A stretch of DNA of 64,000 bases from an endosymbiont of unidentified scaly snail isolate Monju. GTDB taxonomy: Bacteria > Pseudomonadota > Gammaproteobacteria > Chromatiales > Chromatiaceae. Positions within the stretch are counted from its first letter, which is position 1; each line of letters starts with the position of its first letter. This document shows, one piece after another, positions 34,822 to 43,179 of this stretch. The DNA lies in contig NZ_AP012978.1 in assembly GCF_000801295.1 (NCBI RefSeq), forward strand, positions 2,401,001-2,465,000, read 5' to 3'. The translations under genes and the position numbers were made by a program. The notes under the pieces are model-generated. The model made no database searches. It saw only the letters and a list, made by a program, of their open reading frames with translations, and was not told the origin of the DNA.

Positions 34822-35313
34822 ATGATCCTTCCCGCCTCTCGCCTGTCGCTGCTGCTGGTGCTGGCCCTGCTGTTGACCGCCTGCGGCTTCCAGCCGCGCG
34901 GCGCTCGCACCGACCTGGGCCACCTGCCCCAACCGTTGCAGCTCGTCGGGGTGGACCCCTACTCGGATCTGGGACGCAAACTGCGCCGCCAACTGCGCGA
35001 GGCCGGCGTGCGCCTGGATGAGCGCGCGGACGGCGCGGGCAGCGTGTTGCGCATCGCCGATGCGCGCAGCGAGCGCCGTCTGCTCAGCCTGGACGCACGC
35101 AACCGCGCCGCCGAGTACGAACTGAGCGAGATGCTGCGCTATTCACTGCGCAGTGGCGGCCAGACCACACCCCAACAGACCCTGCGGGTCACCCGCATCC
35201 TGCTGCAACCGGGCAACGAGCTGCTGGCGCGCCAGCGTGAGGAACGCCGCCTGCGCGAAGCGATGCGCCGCGAGCTGTTACGGCAACTGATCCGGCAGCT
35301 TGCCGCCCGTTGA
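34822..35313 (+). CDS. lptE: LPS-assembly lipoprotein LptE
   Basis: A 163-residue outer-membrane lipoprotein with lipobox LLTACGF (Cys at about residue 21). It contains the LptE/RlpB fold, with the usual sequence divergence. LptE plugs and assembles the LptD barrel that inserts LPS in the outer leaflet. Position between leuS and holA supports the call. Confidence 0.9.
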   Translation: MILPASRLSLLLVLALLLTACGFQPRGARTDLGHLPQPLQLVGVDPYSDLGRKLRRQLREAGVRLDERADGAGSVLRIADARSERRLLSLDARNRAAEYELSEMLRYSLRSGGQTTPQQTLRVTRILLQPGNELLARQREERRLREAMRRELLRQLIRQLAAR

Positions 35314-35319
35314 GACGCC

Positions 35320-36324
35320 ATGCGCCTGCGGCTCGAACAGCTCGAGAGCCACCTGCGCAAGCCCCTGCTGCCGGTCTACCTGGTCACCGGCGACGAACCG
35401 CTGCAGAGCGGCGAGGCAGCCGATGCCATCCGCGCCGCCGCACGCGCCGCCGGCTTCGCCCAGCGCGAGGTGATCGAGGCCGGCCCCGGCTTCGACTGGA
35501 ACGGGCTCACTGCCGAAGCGGCCAGCTTCTCGCTGTTCGCCGAGAAAAAGCTCATCGACCTGCGCCTGCCCTCGGGCAAGCCGGGGCGCGAGGGCGGCAA
35601 GGCGCTCGCCGACTACTGCGCCGATCCGCCGCCCGACACCCTGTTGCTGCTCACCCTGCCCAGGCTCGATCGCCAGCAGCAATCCGCCAAGTGGTTCAAG
35701 GCGATCGAAAAACTCGGCGCGGTGGTGCAGATCTGGCCGATCGGTCCACGCGAGCTGCCGCGCTGGATCGAACAACGCCTGCGCACTGCCGGCCTGCAGC
35801 CGACCCGCGAAGCGGTGCAGCTGCTGGCCGACCGCGTCGAGGGCAACCTGCTCGCCGCCCGCCAGGAGATCGACAAGCTGCTGCTGTTGCACGGCCCGGG
35901 ACCGCTCGATGCCGAGGCCCTGCTCGGCGCGGTCGCCGACAGCGCCCGCTACGACGTATTCGAACTGGTCGATACCGCGCTGCGCGGCGAAACCGGGCGT
36001 GCCCTGCGTATCCTCGAAGGGCTGCGCGGCGAAGGCACTGCCGCTGCCGTGGTGCTGTGGGCCCTGCATCGCGAGATCGCCCAGCTCGCCGGGATCGCCA
36101 TCGCCGCTGCCCGGGGCGTGAGCATCGACCATGCCCTGACCCGCGCCAAGGTCTGGGACAAGCGCAAGCCACTGCTGCGCCGCGCGGTATCCCGCCTGCG
36201 GCCCGCACAATGGCTGGCCCTGCTCAGCGACTGCCAGCAGGCCGATTGCGCGGTCAAGGGCGCCGATCCGCTCGACCCCTGGCTGCAACTGGAACGCATC
36301 ACCGCACGCATCGCCCATGCCTGA
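35320..36324 (+). CDS. holA: DNA polymerase III subunit delta
   Basis: A 334-residue HolA. Typical segments are PVYLVTGDEPLQSGEA near the N-terminus, LLLLTLPRLDR, WIEQRLRTAGL and LLADRVEGNLLAARQEIDKL. It opens the beta clamp in the clamp-loader complex. It lies directly after lptE and overlaps the next gene by 8 bp. Confidence 0.94.
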   Translation: MRLRLEQLESHLRKPLLPVYLVTGDEPLQSGEAADAIRAAARAAGFAQREVIEAGPGFDWNGLTAEAASFSLFAEKKLIDLRLPSGKPGREGGKALADYCADPPPDTLLLLTLPRLDRQQQSAKWFKAIEKLGAVVQIWPIGPRELPRWIEQRLRTAGLQPTREAVQLLADRVEGNLLAARQEIDKLLLLHGPGPLDAEALLGAVADSARYDVFELVDTALRGETGRALRILEGLRGEGTAAAVVLWALHREIAQLAGIAIAAARGVSIDHALTRAKVWDKRKPLLRRAVSRLRPAQWLALLSDCQQADCAVKGADPLDPWLQLERITARIAHA

Positions 36325-36847
36325 GGCCATGCCGCCACTGGTTCCGGTCAGCCTGCCGGTGGTCCGCCAACCCGGCTTCTGGCGCTGCACCTTCGCCTGG
36401 CTCAGCACACGCCGCCGCTGGCGTCTCGAACAGGACTGGACCTATACCCTGCCCGACGGCACGTCCATCGTACTGCCGGCCGGCTTCGTCACCGACGGCG
36501 CCTCGGCACCGCGCCTGCTCTGGCCACTGATCCCGCCCTCCGGCCCCCTGCTGGTGCCCAGCCTGGTCCACGACTTCGCCTACCGCCACGGCTACCTGCC
36601 CAGCCCGGACGGCAACGGCGGCCTGCGCCGTCTGCACGAAGGCGCGCCGCGCAGGCACTGGGACTGGCTGTTCCACGAGCTGGCACGCATCGAGGCCGGG
36701 CACAACCTGTTCACCCTGCTCGCCGGCCCGGTGATGCGCCTGTTCGGCTGGCACGCCTGGCGGCGTCACCGGCACCAGCGTCGCCCGGGGACCTCTGATC
36801 AAGCACCTCCCCATGACCAGGGAAGCGAGGAAAACACCGTTTCATAG
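36317..36847 (+). CDS. DUF1353 family protein
   Basis: A 176-residue protein with the DUF1353 signature: LPAGFVTDGASAPRLLWPL followed by LVHDFAYR. The family is found in phages and bacteria and has no settled function. There is no signal peptide. The start overlaps holA, and the GC content is like its neighbours. The C-terminal tail (after about residue 155) is low-complexity and probably not structured. Confidence 0.75.
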   Translation: MPEAMPPLVPVSLPVVRQPGFWRCTFAWLSTRRRWRLEQDWTYTLPDGTSIVLPAGFVTDGASAPRLLWPLIPPSGPLLVPSLVHDFAYRHGYLPSPDGNGGLRRLHEGAPRRHWDWLFHELARIEAGHNLFTLLAGPVMRLFGWHAWRRHRHQRRPGTSDQAPPHDQGSEENTVS

Positions 36848-36957
36848 GGCACCCGGCCCTGGCCGCTGGTGACGCAAGGGAGCGACAGGCGACCGGCTGA
36901 CACCACGCCGAGGCCTTTGGCAGAATCCATCTCATGCCGATGCCGGAAGGCCTGATC

Positions 36958-37710
36958 ATGATCCGTTTCCTGCTCCCTTTCCTGCTGGTCGCCGCCCTGC
37001 TCGGCGGTTGCCAGACCCTGCCCGAACAGCGCGTCAACGAACGCGTGCTCGATCACCCCGAGCTGGTCACTGGCGGCGGCCGGGTCCTGTTGCTGCCAAT
37101 CGATGTCGAGATCAAGGAGATGAGTGCCTCCGGACTCAGCGAAGTGGTCCCGGCATGGACTGATACCGCGCGCGGCCTGTTGCGGCAGCAACTGCTGGCG
37201 CGCGGCGCCACACTGTTGAGGGCACGCGAACTCCAGCCCCTGCCCACTGATCTCGACCCGGAGCTGGCGCAGCAGGTCGAAGAACACAACAAGCTCGCCA
37301 AGCTGGTCTGGGCCGACGCCTTCCTGATGAACCGGCTCGGCGGCCCGGCCTGGGCACACAAGGCCCGGCACTTCGACTACAGCCTGGGGCCCGGGCTGGC
37401 GCCCCTGGCCGAGCACACCGGTGCCGACCGCGCCCTGCTGGTCCTCGGCGAGGACGTGCACACCACTGCCGGGCGCAAGGCACTGATGATCGGCCTGGCC
37501 GCGCTCGGCGTGGCCGTGCCGCTGGGGCATACCTTCGTCTCGGTGGCGCTGGTCGACCTGCACAGCGGCGATCTGCTGTGGATGAACACCTACCTGCGCG
37601 GTGACGACACCTCGTTGCTCGAGGCAGAAGACGTTCGCAAGGTGCTCGACACCCTGTTCGCCGGCTATCCCGGCATCGAGGCCTACCGCCAGTTCGCGCG
37701 GAGCGAATGA
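36958..37710 (+). CDS. Predicted lipoprotein, unknown function
   Basis: A 250-residue protein with a lipoprotein signal peptide (LVAALLGGC, Cys at residue 17). ATG 36958 is preferred to 36934 because it puts the basic residue and hydrophobic stretch at the N-terminus. I do not recognise the family. The body has a GGRVLLLPIDVEI strand and a segment around 160-200 (ALLVLGEDVHTTAGRKALMIG) resembling lipoproteins with a VSVALVDLHSGDLLW motif, seen in some secreted GNA1162-like proteins. It ends just before the MITE-like element. Confidence 0.65.
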   Translation: MIRFLLPFLLVAALLGGCQTLPEQRVNERVLDHPELVTGGGRVLLLPIDVEIKEMSASGLSEVVPAWTDTARGLLRQQLLARGATLLRARELQPLPTDLDPELAQQVEEHNKLAKLVWADAFLMNRLGGPAWAHKARHFDYSLGPGLAPLAEHTGADRALLVLGEDVHTTAGRKALMIGLAALGVAVPLGHTFVSVALVDLHSGDLLWMNTYLRGDDTSLLEAEDVRKVLDTLFAGYPGIEAYRQFARSE

Positions 37711-37722
37711 TGCCTCGCGCGC

Positions 37723-37982
37723 CTAGCCCGAATATTTCACCGGTCGAACAACGCTCTAGCCCTAAGAGGCTGAATGATCAAGCAAAAATGGCAAAAAGGG
37801 AGGCCAGCCGCCGGTTACAGTTTGTCCCCCGCGTTGTTCTATCCCGATTCCGGCGGTTTCTCGCTCGCTGTGGCTTGGTTTTCACTCAAGCGATAGCGCA
37901 GGCTATCGCTTGAGTGAAAACCAAGCCACAGCGGCTGCGAATTCCGCCGGCTCTCGGGATCCCGGTGCAACATTCGGGCTAG
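37723..37982. mobile_element. MITE-like element, copy 1
   Basis: About 252 bp (37727-37978) flanked by CTAG on both sides, with imperfect inverted ends (CCCGAATATTTCACCGG and its counterpart CCGGTGCAACATTCGGG). It has no transposase gene. It matches the reverse complement of 56358-56612 over nearly its whole length, with scattered changes. CTAG and the TTAA at copy 2 both fit YTAR, the target-site preference known for IS5-group elements, so mobilisation by an IS5-like transposase elsewhere is inferred. Confidence 0.8.
37867..37932. repeat. Perfect 31-bp hairpin inside MITE copy 1
   Basis: Bases 37867-37897 and 37902-37932 are perfect inverted repeats with a 4-base loop (GCAG). In copy 2 the corresponding arms have diverged (for example near 56405-56470). 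A hairpin this long would be very stable in RNA, and could protect or stop the transcript running toward the M48 gene. Confidence 0.9.
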
Positions 37983-37986
37983 CCTG

Positions 37987-39105
37987 TTGCCGTTGATCGC
38001 CCTGCTCGCCGCCTGCAACAGCGGGCCGGTACGCGACCTGCGGGGCGCGGCCGACACCCGCCAGCTCAGCGACGCCCAGCAACGACGCTGGCACGAGGCC
38101 GCACAGATCGACCGCTCGCTGCGCAACAAGGGGCTGCTGCTCGAGGATGCCGAGACCCAGGCCTATGTGCAATCGATCATGGACCGCCTGTTCCCCGAGT
38201 TTCGCGGCACCCTGCACGTACACATCGCGCGCTCCTCGGCACTCAACGCCTTCGCCCTGCCCAACGGCAGCATCTACATCAATCTGGGCCTGCTGGCACG
38301 CATGCGCAACGAGGCACAGCTGGCCATGGTGCTCGGCCACGAGGCCACCCACTTCATCGAGCAGCACAGCCTGCGCCAGCGCGAGAACATCGACACCCTG
38401 GCCGTGGCCGGCATTGCCACCACGGTACTCACCGGCATCCCCTTTTCAGGGCAACTGCTGATGCTCGGCGCCATGTCGGGCTATTCGCAGGACCTGGAAC
38501 GCGCCGCCGATCAGGGCGGCTTCCGGCGTCTGACCGAGGCCGGTTACGACCCGCACCAGGCGCCCGAGGTCTTTCGCCTGATGCGCGAGGAGGTCGATGC
38601 CCTGGATATCGACCAACCCTTCCTGTATTCCAGCCACCCGCGCCTGAGCGAGCGCATCGAGACCCTGAACCGACTGGCCGAACCGGTCACCGACGGCGGC
38701 GAGATCGGCGAGTCTGCGTTCGCCCGGCACATCGCGCGCCTGCGCGGGCTCCTGCTGGCGCAATACCTCGACGAAGCCGATTACAAGCGCCTGATCCTGA
38801 TACTGGAAGACCCGCAACGCCGCAGCGACTATCCACCCGAGGCCGATTTCCACCTCGGCGAGGCCTACCGCCTGCGCGGAGAAGACGGCGACGAGAAAAA
38901 GGCGCTCGCCGCCTGGCAGCGCTGCCTGGAGAAAGCCCCCGACTTCGCCCCCGTGCATCGTGCGCTGGGCCTGCATGCCATGCGCAACCAACAGCCCGCC
39001 GAGGCGATCATCCACCTGCGCCGCTACCTGGCGCTGGCCCCGCAGGCCCGTGATCGCGCCTACATCCGGTCCTATCTCGAACGACTCGAAGGCAAGAAGC
39101 CATGA
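37987..39105 (+). CDS. M48 family metallopeptidase with TPR region, 5' end altered
   Basis: A 372-residue zinc peptidase of the M48 (BepA/LoiP-like) type: HEATH in VLGHEATHFIEQHS, then ERAAD containing the third ligand region, and TPR-like helices from about residue 270 to the end. The start is unusual. The only start-like codon near the N-terminus is TTG 37987, giving PLIALLAACNS with a lipobox but no basic n-region. The MITE-like element ends 5 bp before, and no ATG or GTG is available in frame. Insertion probably removed the original first codons. It may act in outer-membrane protein quality control. It overlaps the next gene by 4 bp. Confidence 0.8.
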   Translation: MPLIALLAACNSGPVRDLRGAADTRQLSDAQQRRWHEAAQIDRSLRNKGLLLEDAETQAYVQSIMDRLFPEFRGTLHVHIARSSALNAFALPNGSIYINLGLLARMRNEAQLAMVLGHEATHFIEQHSLRQRENIDTLAVAGIATTVLTGIPFSGQLLMLGAMSGYSQDLERAADQGGFRRLTEAGYDPHQAPEVFRLMREEVDALDIDQPFLYSSHPRLSERIETLNRLAEPVTDGGEIGESAFARHIARLRGLLLAQYLDEADYKRLILILEDPQRRSDYPPEADFHLGEAYRLRGEDGDEKKALAAWQRCLEKAPDFAPVHRALGLHAMRNQQPAEAIIHLRRYLALAPQARDRAYIRSYLERLEGKKP

Positions 39106-39656
39106 AACGACTCGGCCTCATCACCCTTTTCCTGCTGCTCGCCGGCTGTGCCGGTCAATGGGTCCACATCCGTGACAACGGGCAACGGCAGATCAGCAGC
39201 AGCCGCTACGACGTGGCCCTGCCGCTCGACTGGGTCAGGCGCGAGACCCCCGATGGCCTGATCGTCTCGCGTGACGGCCCCGACCTGCAGAAGATCCTGC
39301 TGCGCGCGGTACCCCACGACAAGGCCTTCCCCACCATCGAACAGACATCGCGCCCCGACATGCTGCCTTCGGACCTGGGCGCCCGGTTCATCGCCGAGCT
39401 GCGTGCCGGCGACAGCGATGGCCTGCCCAGCCTGGAGATCGAAGAAGAAGGCCCGGCCAGCCTGGACGGCCACGAGGCCTTCCGCCTGCGGGCCAACTAC
39501 CGCAATGCCGACGGCATCCGCTTCCGCCTGCTGGCCTATGGCACGGTCACCGACAAGGGCTATGTCGAGCTGGTCTACGTGGCGCCGGCCATCTACTACT
39601 TCGCGCGCAACCTGGACGACTTCGAGGCGGTGCGCGCCAGCCTGAAACTGCATTGA
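39102..39656 (+). CDS. Predicted lipoprotein, unknown function
   Basis: A 184-residue lipoprotein with a clean signal (LFLLLAGC, Cys at residue 16). It is not assigned to a family here. The body is mostly beta-strand-like ([18 protein letters not shown]) with a conserved-looking ending ([19 protein letters not shown]), similar to small secreted domains that resemble PsbP-like folds; this is only a shape impression. It overlaps the M48 gene by ATGA and probably shares its transcript. Confidence 0.65.
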   Translation: MKRLGLITLFLLLAGCAGQWVHIRDNGQRQISSSRYDVALPLDWVRRETPDGLIVSRDGPDLQKILLRAVPHDKAFPTIEQTSRPDMLPSDLGARFIAELRAGDSDGLPSLEIEEEGPASLDGHEAFRLRANYRNADGIRFRLLAYGTVTDKGYVELVYVAPAIYYFARNLDDFEAVRASLKLH

Positions 39657-39699
39657 GCGCTATAATGCGTGCTTTCGTGCCGTCTCACGGGAGCCGCAG

Positions 39700-40980
39700 A
39701 TGCCACAGACCCAGCCCATCGACGACATCGACGCCTACCTGCGCGATCTGGGCGAGCGTGCCCGCGCCGCCTCGCGCGTGCTCGCCGCGGCCGACACCGG
39801 GGCCAAGAACCGCGCGCTCGAGGCCATCGCCGGCGACCTGGACGCCCACCGCGACGCGCTCGCCGAGGCCAACCGGAAAGACCTCGAGGCCGGTCGCGCC
39901 AAGGGACTGGACGCCGCCCTGCTCGATCGCCTGGAACTGACAGAAGCCCGTATCGACGCCATGATCGAGGGCCTGCGCCAGATCGCCGCCCTGCCCGACC
40001 CGGTCGGCGAGATCTTCGACATGAACTACCGGCCCTCCGGCATCCAGGTCGGACGCATGCGCGTACCGCTGGGCGTGGTCGGCATCATCTACGAGTCGCG
40101 CCCCAACGTCACCGCCGATGCCGCCGCCCTGTGCCTCAAGGCCGGCAATGCCACGGTGCTGCGCGGCGGCTCCGAGGCCTTTCATTCCAACCAGGCGATC
40201 GCCGCGAGTATCGCCCGCGGCCTGGGCGCGGCCGGCCTGCCGGAAGATGCCGTGCAGGTCATCGCCACCACCGATCGTGCCGCGGTCGGTGCCATGATCA
40301 CCCTGCCCGAGTACATCGACGTCATCATCCCGCGCGGCGGCAAGGGCCTGATCGAGCGCATCTCGCGCGAGGCCCGGGTGCCGGTGATCAAGCACCTCGA
40401 CGGCATCTGCCACGTCTACATCGACGACGAGGCCGACCCGCAGAAGGCCTTCGACGTGGCGCTCAACGCCAAGACCCAGCGCTACGGCACCTGCAACACC
40501 ATGGAAACGCTGCTGGTGAATGCCACCGTGGCAGACGACATCCTGCCCTCGCTGGCCGAGGCCTACCGCGAGAAGGGCGTGGAACTGCGCGGCTGCCCGG
40601 CCACCTGCGCCATTCTCGGCGAGGCCTGCGTGCCGGCCACCGATGCCGACTGGGACACCGAGTACCTCGCCCCCATCCTGTCAATCCGCGTGGTCGAAGA
40701 CCTGGATGCCGCCATCGCGCACATCAACACCCACGGCTCGCAGCACACCGACAGCATCATCACCGAGAACATCACCAAGGCGCGGCGTTTCCTGCGCGAG
40801 GTGGACTCCAGCTCGGTCATGATCAACGCCTCGACCCGCTTCGCCGACGGCTTCGAATACGGCCTGGGCGCCGAAATCGGCATCTCCACCGACAAGTTCC
40901 ACGCCCGCGGCCCGGTCGGGCTGGAAGGGCTCACCTCGGTGAAATGGGTAGTGGTGGGCGACGGCCACATTCGTACCTGA
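39700..40980 (+). CDS. proA: Gamma-glutamyl phosphate reductase
   Basis: A 426-residue ALDH-superfamily protein. [26 protein letters not shown] and the catalytic Cys in [14 protein letters not shown] are typical of ProA. It reduces glutamyl 5-phosphate to the semialdehyde in proline synthesis. It leads into nadD and rsfS in the conserved cluster. Confidence 0.96.
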   Translation: MPQTQPIDDIDAYLRDLGERARAASRVLAAADTGAKNRALEAIAGDLDAHRDALAEANRKDLEAGRAKGLDAALLDRLELTEARIDAMIEGLRQIAALPDPVGEIFDMNYRPSGIQVGRMRVPLGVVGIIYESRPNVTADAAALCLKAGNATVLRGGSEAFHSNQAIAASIARGLGAAGLPEDAVQVIATTDRAAVGAMITLPEYIDVIIPRGGKGLIERISREARVPVIKHLDGICHVYIDDEADPQKAFDVALNAKTQRYGTCNTMETLLVNATVADDILPSLAEAYREKGVELRGCPATCAILGEACVPATDADWDTEYLAPILSIRVVEDLDAAIAHINTHGSQHTDSIITENITKARRFLREVDSSSVMINASTRFADGFEYGLGAEIGISTDKFHARGPVGLEGLTSVKWVVVGDGHIRT

Positions 40981-40990
40981 GCATCGCGCC

Positions 40991-41620
40991 GTGATCGGCA
41001 TCCTCGGCGGGACCTTCGACCCAGTTCACCACGGACATCTGCGCATCGCGCTGGACGCAGCCGAGGTGCTGGGGCTGCGCGAGGTGCGCCTGCTGCCGCT
41101 GGGCCAGGCAGTTCACCGCGAACAACCCCGGGCCACGGCACAGCAACGGCTGGCCATGCTGCGCCTCGCCGTCGAAGGGCACCCGCAGTTCATCGTCGAT
41201 GACCGCGAAATCGCACGGGGCGGCCCTTCCTACATGGTGGACACCCTCGCCTCGCTGCGCGCAGAACACCCCGACACTCCCCTGTGCCTGCTGCTGGGCG
41301 GCGATGCCTTTGCGGGTTTCGCGCGCTGGCGCGACCCGGAGCGCATCCTGCAACTGGCCCACCTGGCAGTCCTCACCCGCCCGGGCGAGCCGTTGAGCGA
41401 CGACCCCGTACTGGCCGCCCTGACCGCCGATCGCCTGCGCCCCCCGGAGGCGCTGGCGGCATACCCGCATGGCGGGCTGACACGCATCGAGGCCACCCAG
41501 CTCGCCATTGCCTCCAGTGACATCCGCGCGCGCATTGCCACCGGTCGCGACCCCTCCTTCCTGCTGCCCGACCCGGTGCTGGGCTACATACGCGAACAGG
41601 GCCTCTACCGAGTGGTTTAG
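40991..41620 (+). CDS. nadD: Nicotinate-nucleotide adenylyltransferase
   Basis: A 209-residue NadD beginning with GTG. N-terminal GGTFDPVHHGHL is the nucleotidyltransferase HxGH motif; IASSDIRARI near the C-terminus is the ISSTxIR motif. It adenylates nicotinate mononucleotide in NAD synthesis. It lies directly after proA. Confidence 0.95.
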   Translation: MIGILGGTFDPVHHGHLRIALDAAEVLGLREVRLLPLGQAVHREQPRATAQQRLAMLRLAVEGHPQFIVDDREIARGGPSYMVDTLASLRAEHPDTPLCLLLGGDAFAGFARWRDPERILQLAHLAVLTRPGEPLSDDPVLAALTADRLRPPEALAAYPHGGLTRIEATQLAIASSDIRARIATGRDPSFLLPDPVLGYIREQGLYRVV

Positions 41621-41653
41621 AATGTGTGCAGACACAACTCCATCGAGTACGAA

Positions 41654-42013
41654 ATGCAGGTAGAAGCACTGCGCGACCTGGTGGTCGCCACCCTCGAAGA
41701 CATGAAGGCCCACGACATCGTGGTCATCGACGTGCGCGGACGCACCGTGATCGCCGATTACCTGGTGATCGCCTCGGGCAACTCCGACCGCCACGTCAAG
41801 TCCGCCGCCGAAGCCGTCGCCTTCCGTGCCAAGCAGGCCGGCGAGCCACCGCTGGGTGAAGAGGGCGTGCAGGAAGGCGAATGGGCGCTGATCGACCTCA
41901 ACGGCGTCATCGTGCACGTGATGCAGCCACGGGTGAGGGATTACTACCAGCTCGAAAAGCTCTGGGAGCTCGACCCCGGCGCAGCAGAAAAACTGATGCG
42001 CGAACACGAATAG
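41654..42013 (+). CDS. rsfS: Ribosome silencing factor RsfS
   Basis: A 119-residue RsfS (Iojap family). ATG 41654 gives the family start MQVEALRDLVVATLEDMKAHDI; DYLVIASGNSDRHVKS and GEWALIDLNGVIVHVM are signature segments. It binds uL14 and blocks subunit joining when nutrients are low. The next conserved gene, rlmH, is 13.1 kb away instead of adjacent, because the accessory block begins here. Confidence 0.95.
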   Translation: MQVEALRDLVVATLEDMKAHDIVVIDVRGRTVIADYLVIASGNSDRHVKSAAEAVAFRAKQAGEPPLGEEGVQEGEWALIDLNGVIVHVMQPRVRDYYQLEKLWELDPGAAEKLMREHE

Positions 42014-42032
42014 AGGAACCCCCCGCGCAGCG

Positions 42033-43007
42033 ATGGACCGCTTCGACCGCATCTACCAGCTCCACCACCTGCTCGATGCCGCGCGCCGACCGCGCCCGCT
42101 GCGTCGCCTGGCCGAGGACATGGAGTGCTCGGAACGCACCGTCAAGCGCACCATCAGCTACCTGCGGCTCTACCTGCACGCGCCCATCGAATATGACCGC
42201 GCGCACAACGGCTACTACTACGACACACGCAGCGGCGAGTTCGAACTACCTGGCCTCTGGTTCAACGCCAGCGAACTGCAAGCCCTGTTGCTGATGCAGC
42301 AACAGCTGGAACAGGTCGAGCCCGGCCTGCTCGAGCCCCAGCTCGCCCCGCTGCGAAGTCGCATCGACGAGCTGCTCGCCCGTCAGCACCTCGCCGGAAA
42401 TGAACTGAACCGGCGCATCCGCCTGATCGCCACCGCCACCCGCGACCCCGGCCACCGCCTTACCCACATCGCCGAGGCCCTGCTCGCCCGCCAGCGCCTG
42501 CGCATCCGCTACCACGATCGCTCCCGCGACCACAGCACCGAGCGCGAAATCAGCCCGCAACGGCTCACCCGCTACCGCGACAACTGGTACCTCGAAGCCT
42601 GGTGCCACCTGCGCAAGGCTCTACGTCTGTTCGCCATCGAGCGCATCGAACAACTGGAACCCGTCGACAGCCCCGCCAACGAGATCTCACCCGAACGCCT
42701 CGACGCCACCTTCGACGCCGGCTACGGCATCTTCGCCGGCCCCGCCCGCCACACCGCCGTGCTCGCCTTCAGCCCGCAACGCGCCCGCTGGGTGGAACAG
42801 GAACGCTGGCACCCCGAACAACAGACCCGCTGGCGCGAAGACGGCCGCTTCGAACTGCGCCTTCCCTACAGCAACCCCACCGAGCTGATCATGGACATCC
42901 TGCGCCACGGTCCGCATGTCGAGGTACTGGCCCCCGACAGCCTTCGACAGGCCGTGCACCAACAACTGAGCGAGGCATTGTCCCTCTACGACAGGGACAC
43001 GGAATGA
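42033..43007 (+). CDS. WYL-domain transcriptional regulator
   Basis: A 324-residue regulator with an N-terminal winged helix-turn-helix (about 1-60, RFDRIYQLHHLLDAARRP and CSERTVKRTISYL) and a WYL domain (about 140-215, around RYRDNWYLEAWCHLRKALRLFAIERI). A WCX-like C-terminal region follows. WYL regulators bind nucleic acid or nucleotide ligands and often sit beside CRISPR-Cas and other defence genes. It lies immediately upstream of the cas genes and is probably their regulator. Its sequence is intact. Confidence 0.9.
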   Translation: MDRFDRIYQLHHLLDAARRPRPLRRLAEDMECSERTVKRTISYLRLYLHAPIEYDRAHNGYYYDTRSGEFELPGLWFNASELQALLLMQQQLEQVEPGLLEPQLAPLRSRIDELLARQHLAGNELNRRIRLIATATRDPGHRLTHIAEALLARQRLRIRYHDRSRDHSTEREISPQRLTRYRDNWYLEAWCHLRKALRLFAIERIEQLEPVDSPANEISPERLDATFDAGYGIFAGPARHTAVLAFSPQRARWVEQERWHPEQQTRWREDGRFELRLPYSNPTELIMDILRHGPHVEVLAPDSLRQAVHQQLSEALSLYDRDTE

Positions 43008-43053
43008 CCCGGTAGGGGATGCAGAATAACCAGGTCATCAAGGAGGACGCCAA

Positions 43054-43179
43054 ATGGAACACCCCGGATTCATGCTGTTGCTGATCATTGCTCTGTTCGC
43101 CCTGTGTTGGTGGGTGGTGAGCCGCCTGAGCAATGCCTGCTTCAACATTCCAAGCCGGACTGTCTGGAGATCTGAATGA
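43054..43179 (+). CDS. 41-residue membrane ORF coupled to cas3
   Basis: A small ORF too short for usual gene callers. It starts MEHPGFMLLLIIALFALCWW, so about residues 6-24 form a single transmembrane helix, followed by a short polar tail. A strong AAGGAGG ribosome binding site lies 8 bp before the ATG. Its stop TGA overlaps the cas3 ATG (ATGA), so cas3 translation is likely coupled to it. I know of no standard type I-C component of this kind. It may be a leader ORF or a true small membrane protein. Confidence 0.6.
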   Translation: MEHPGFMLLLIIALFALCWWVVSRLSNACFNIPSRTVWRSE

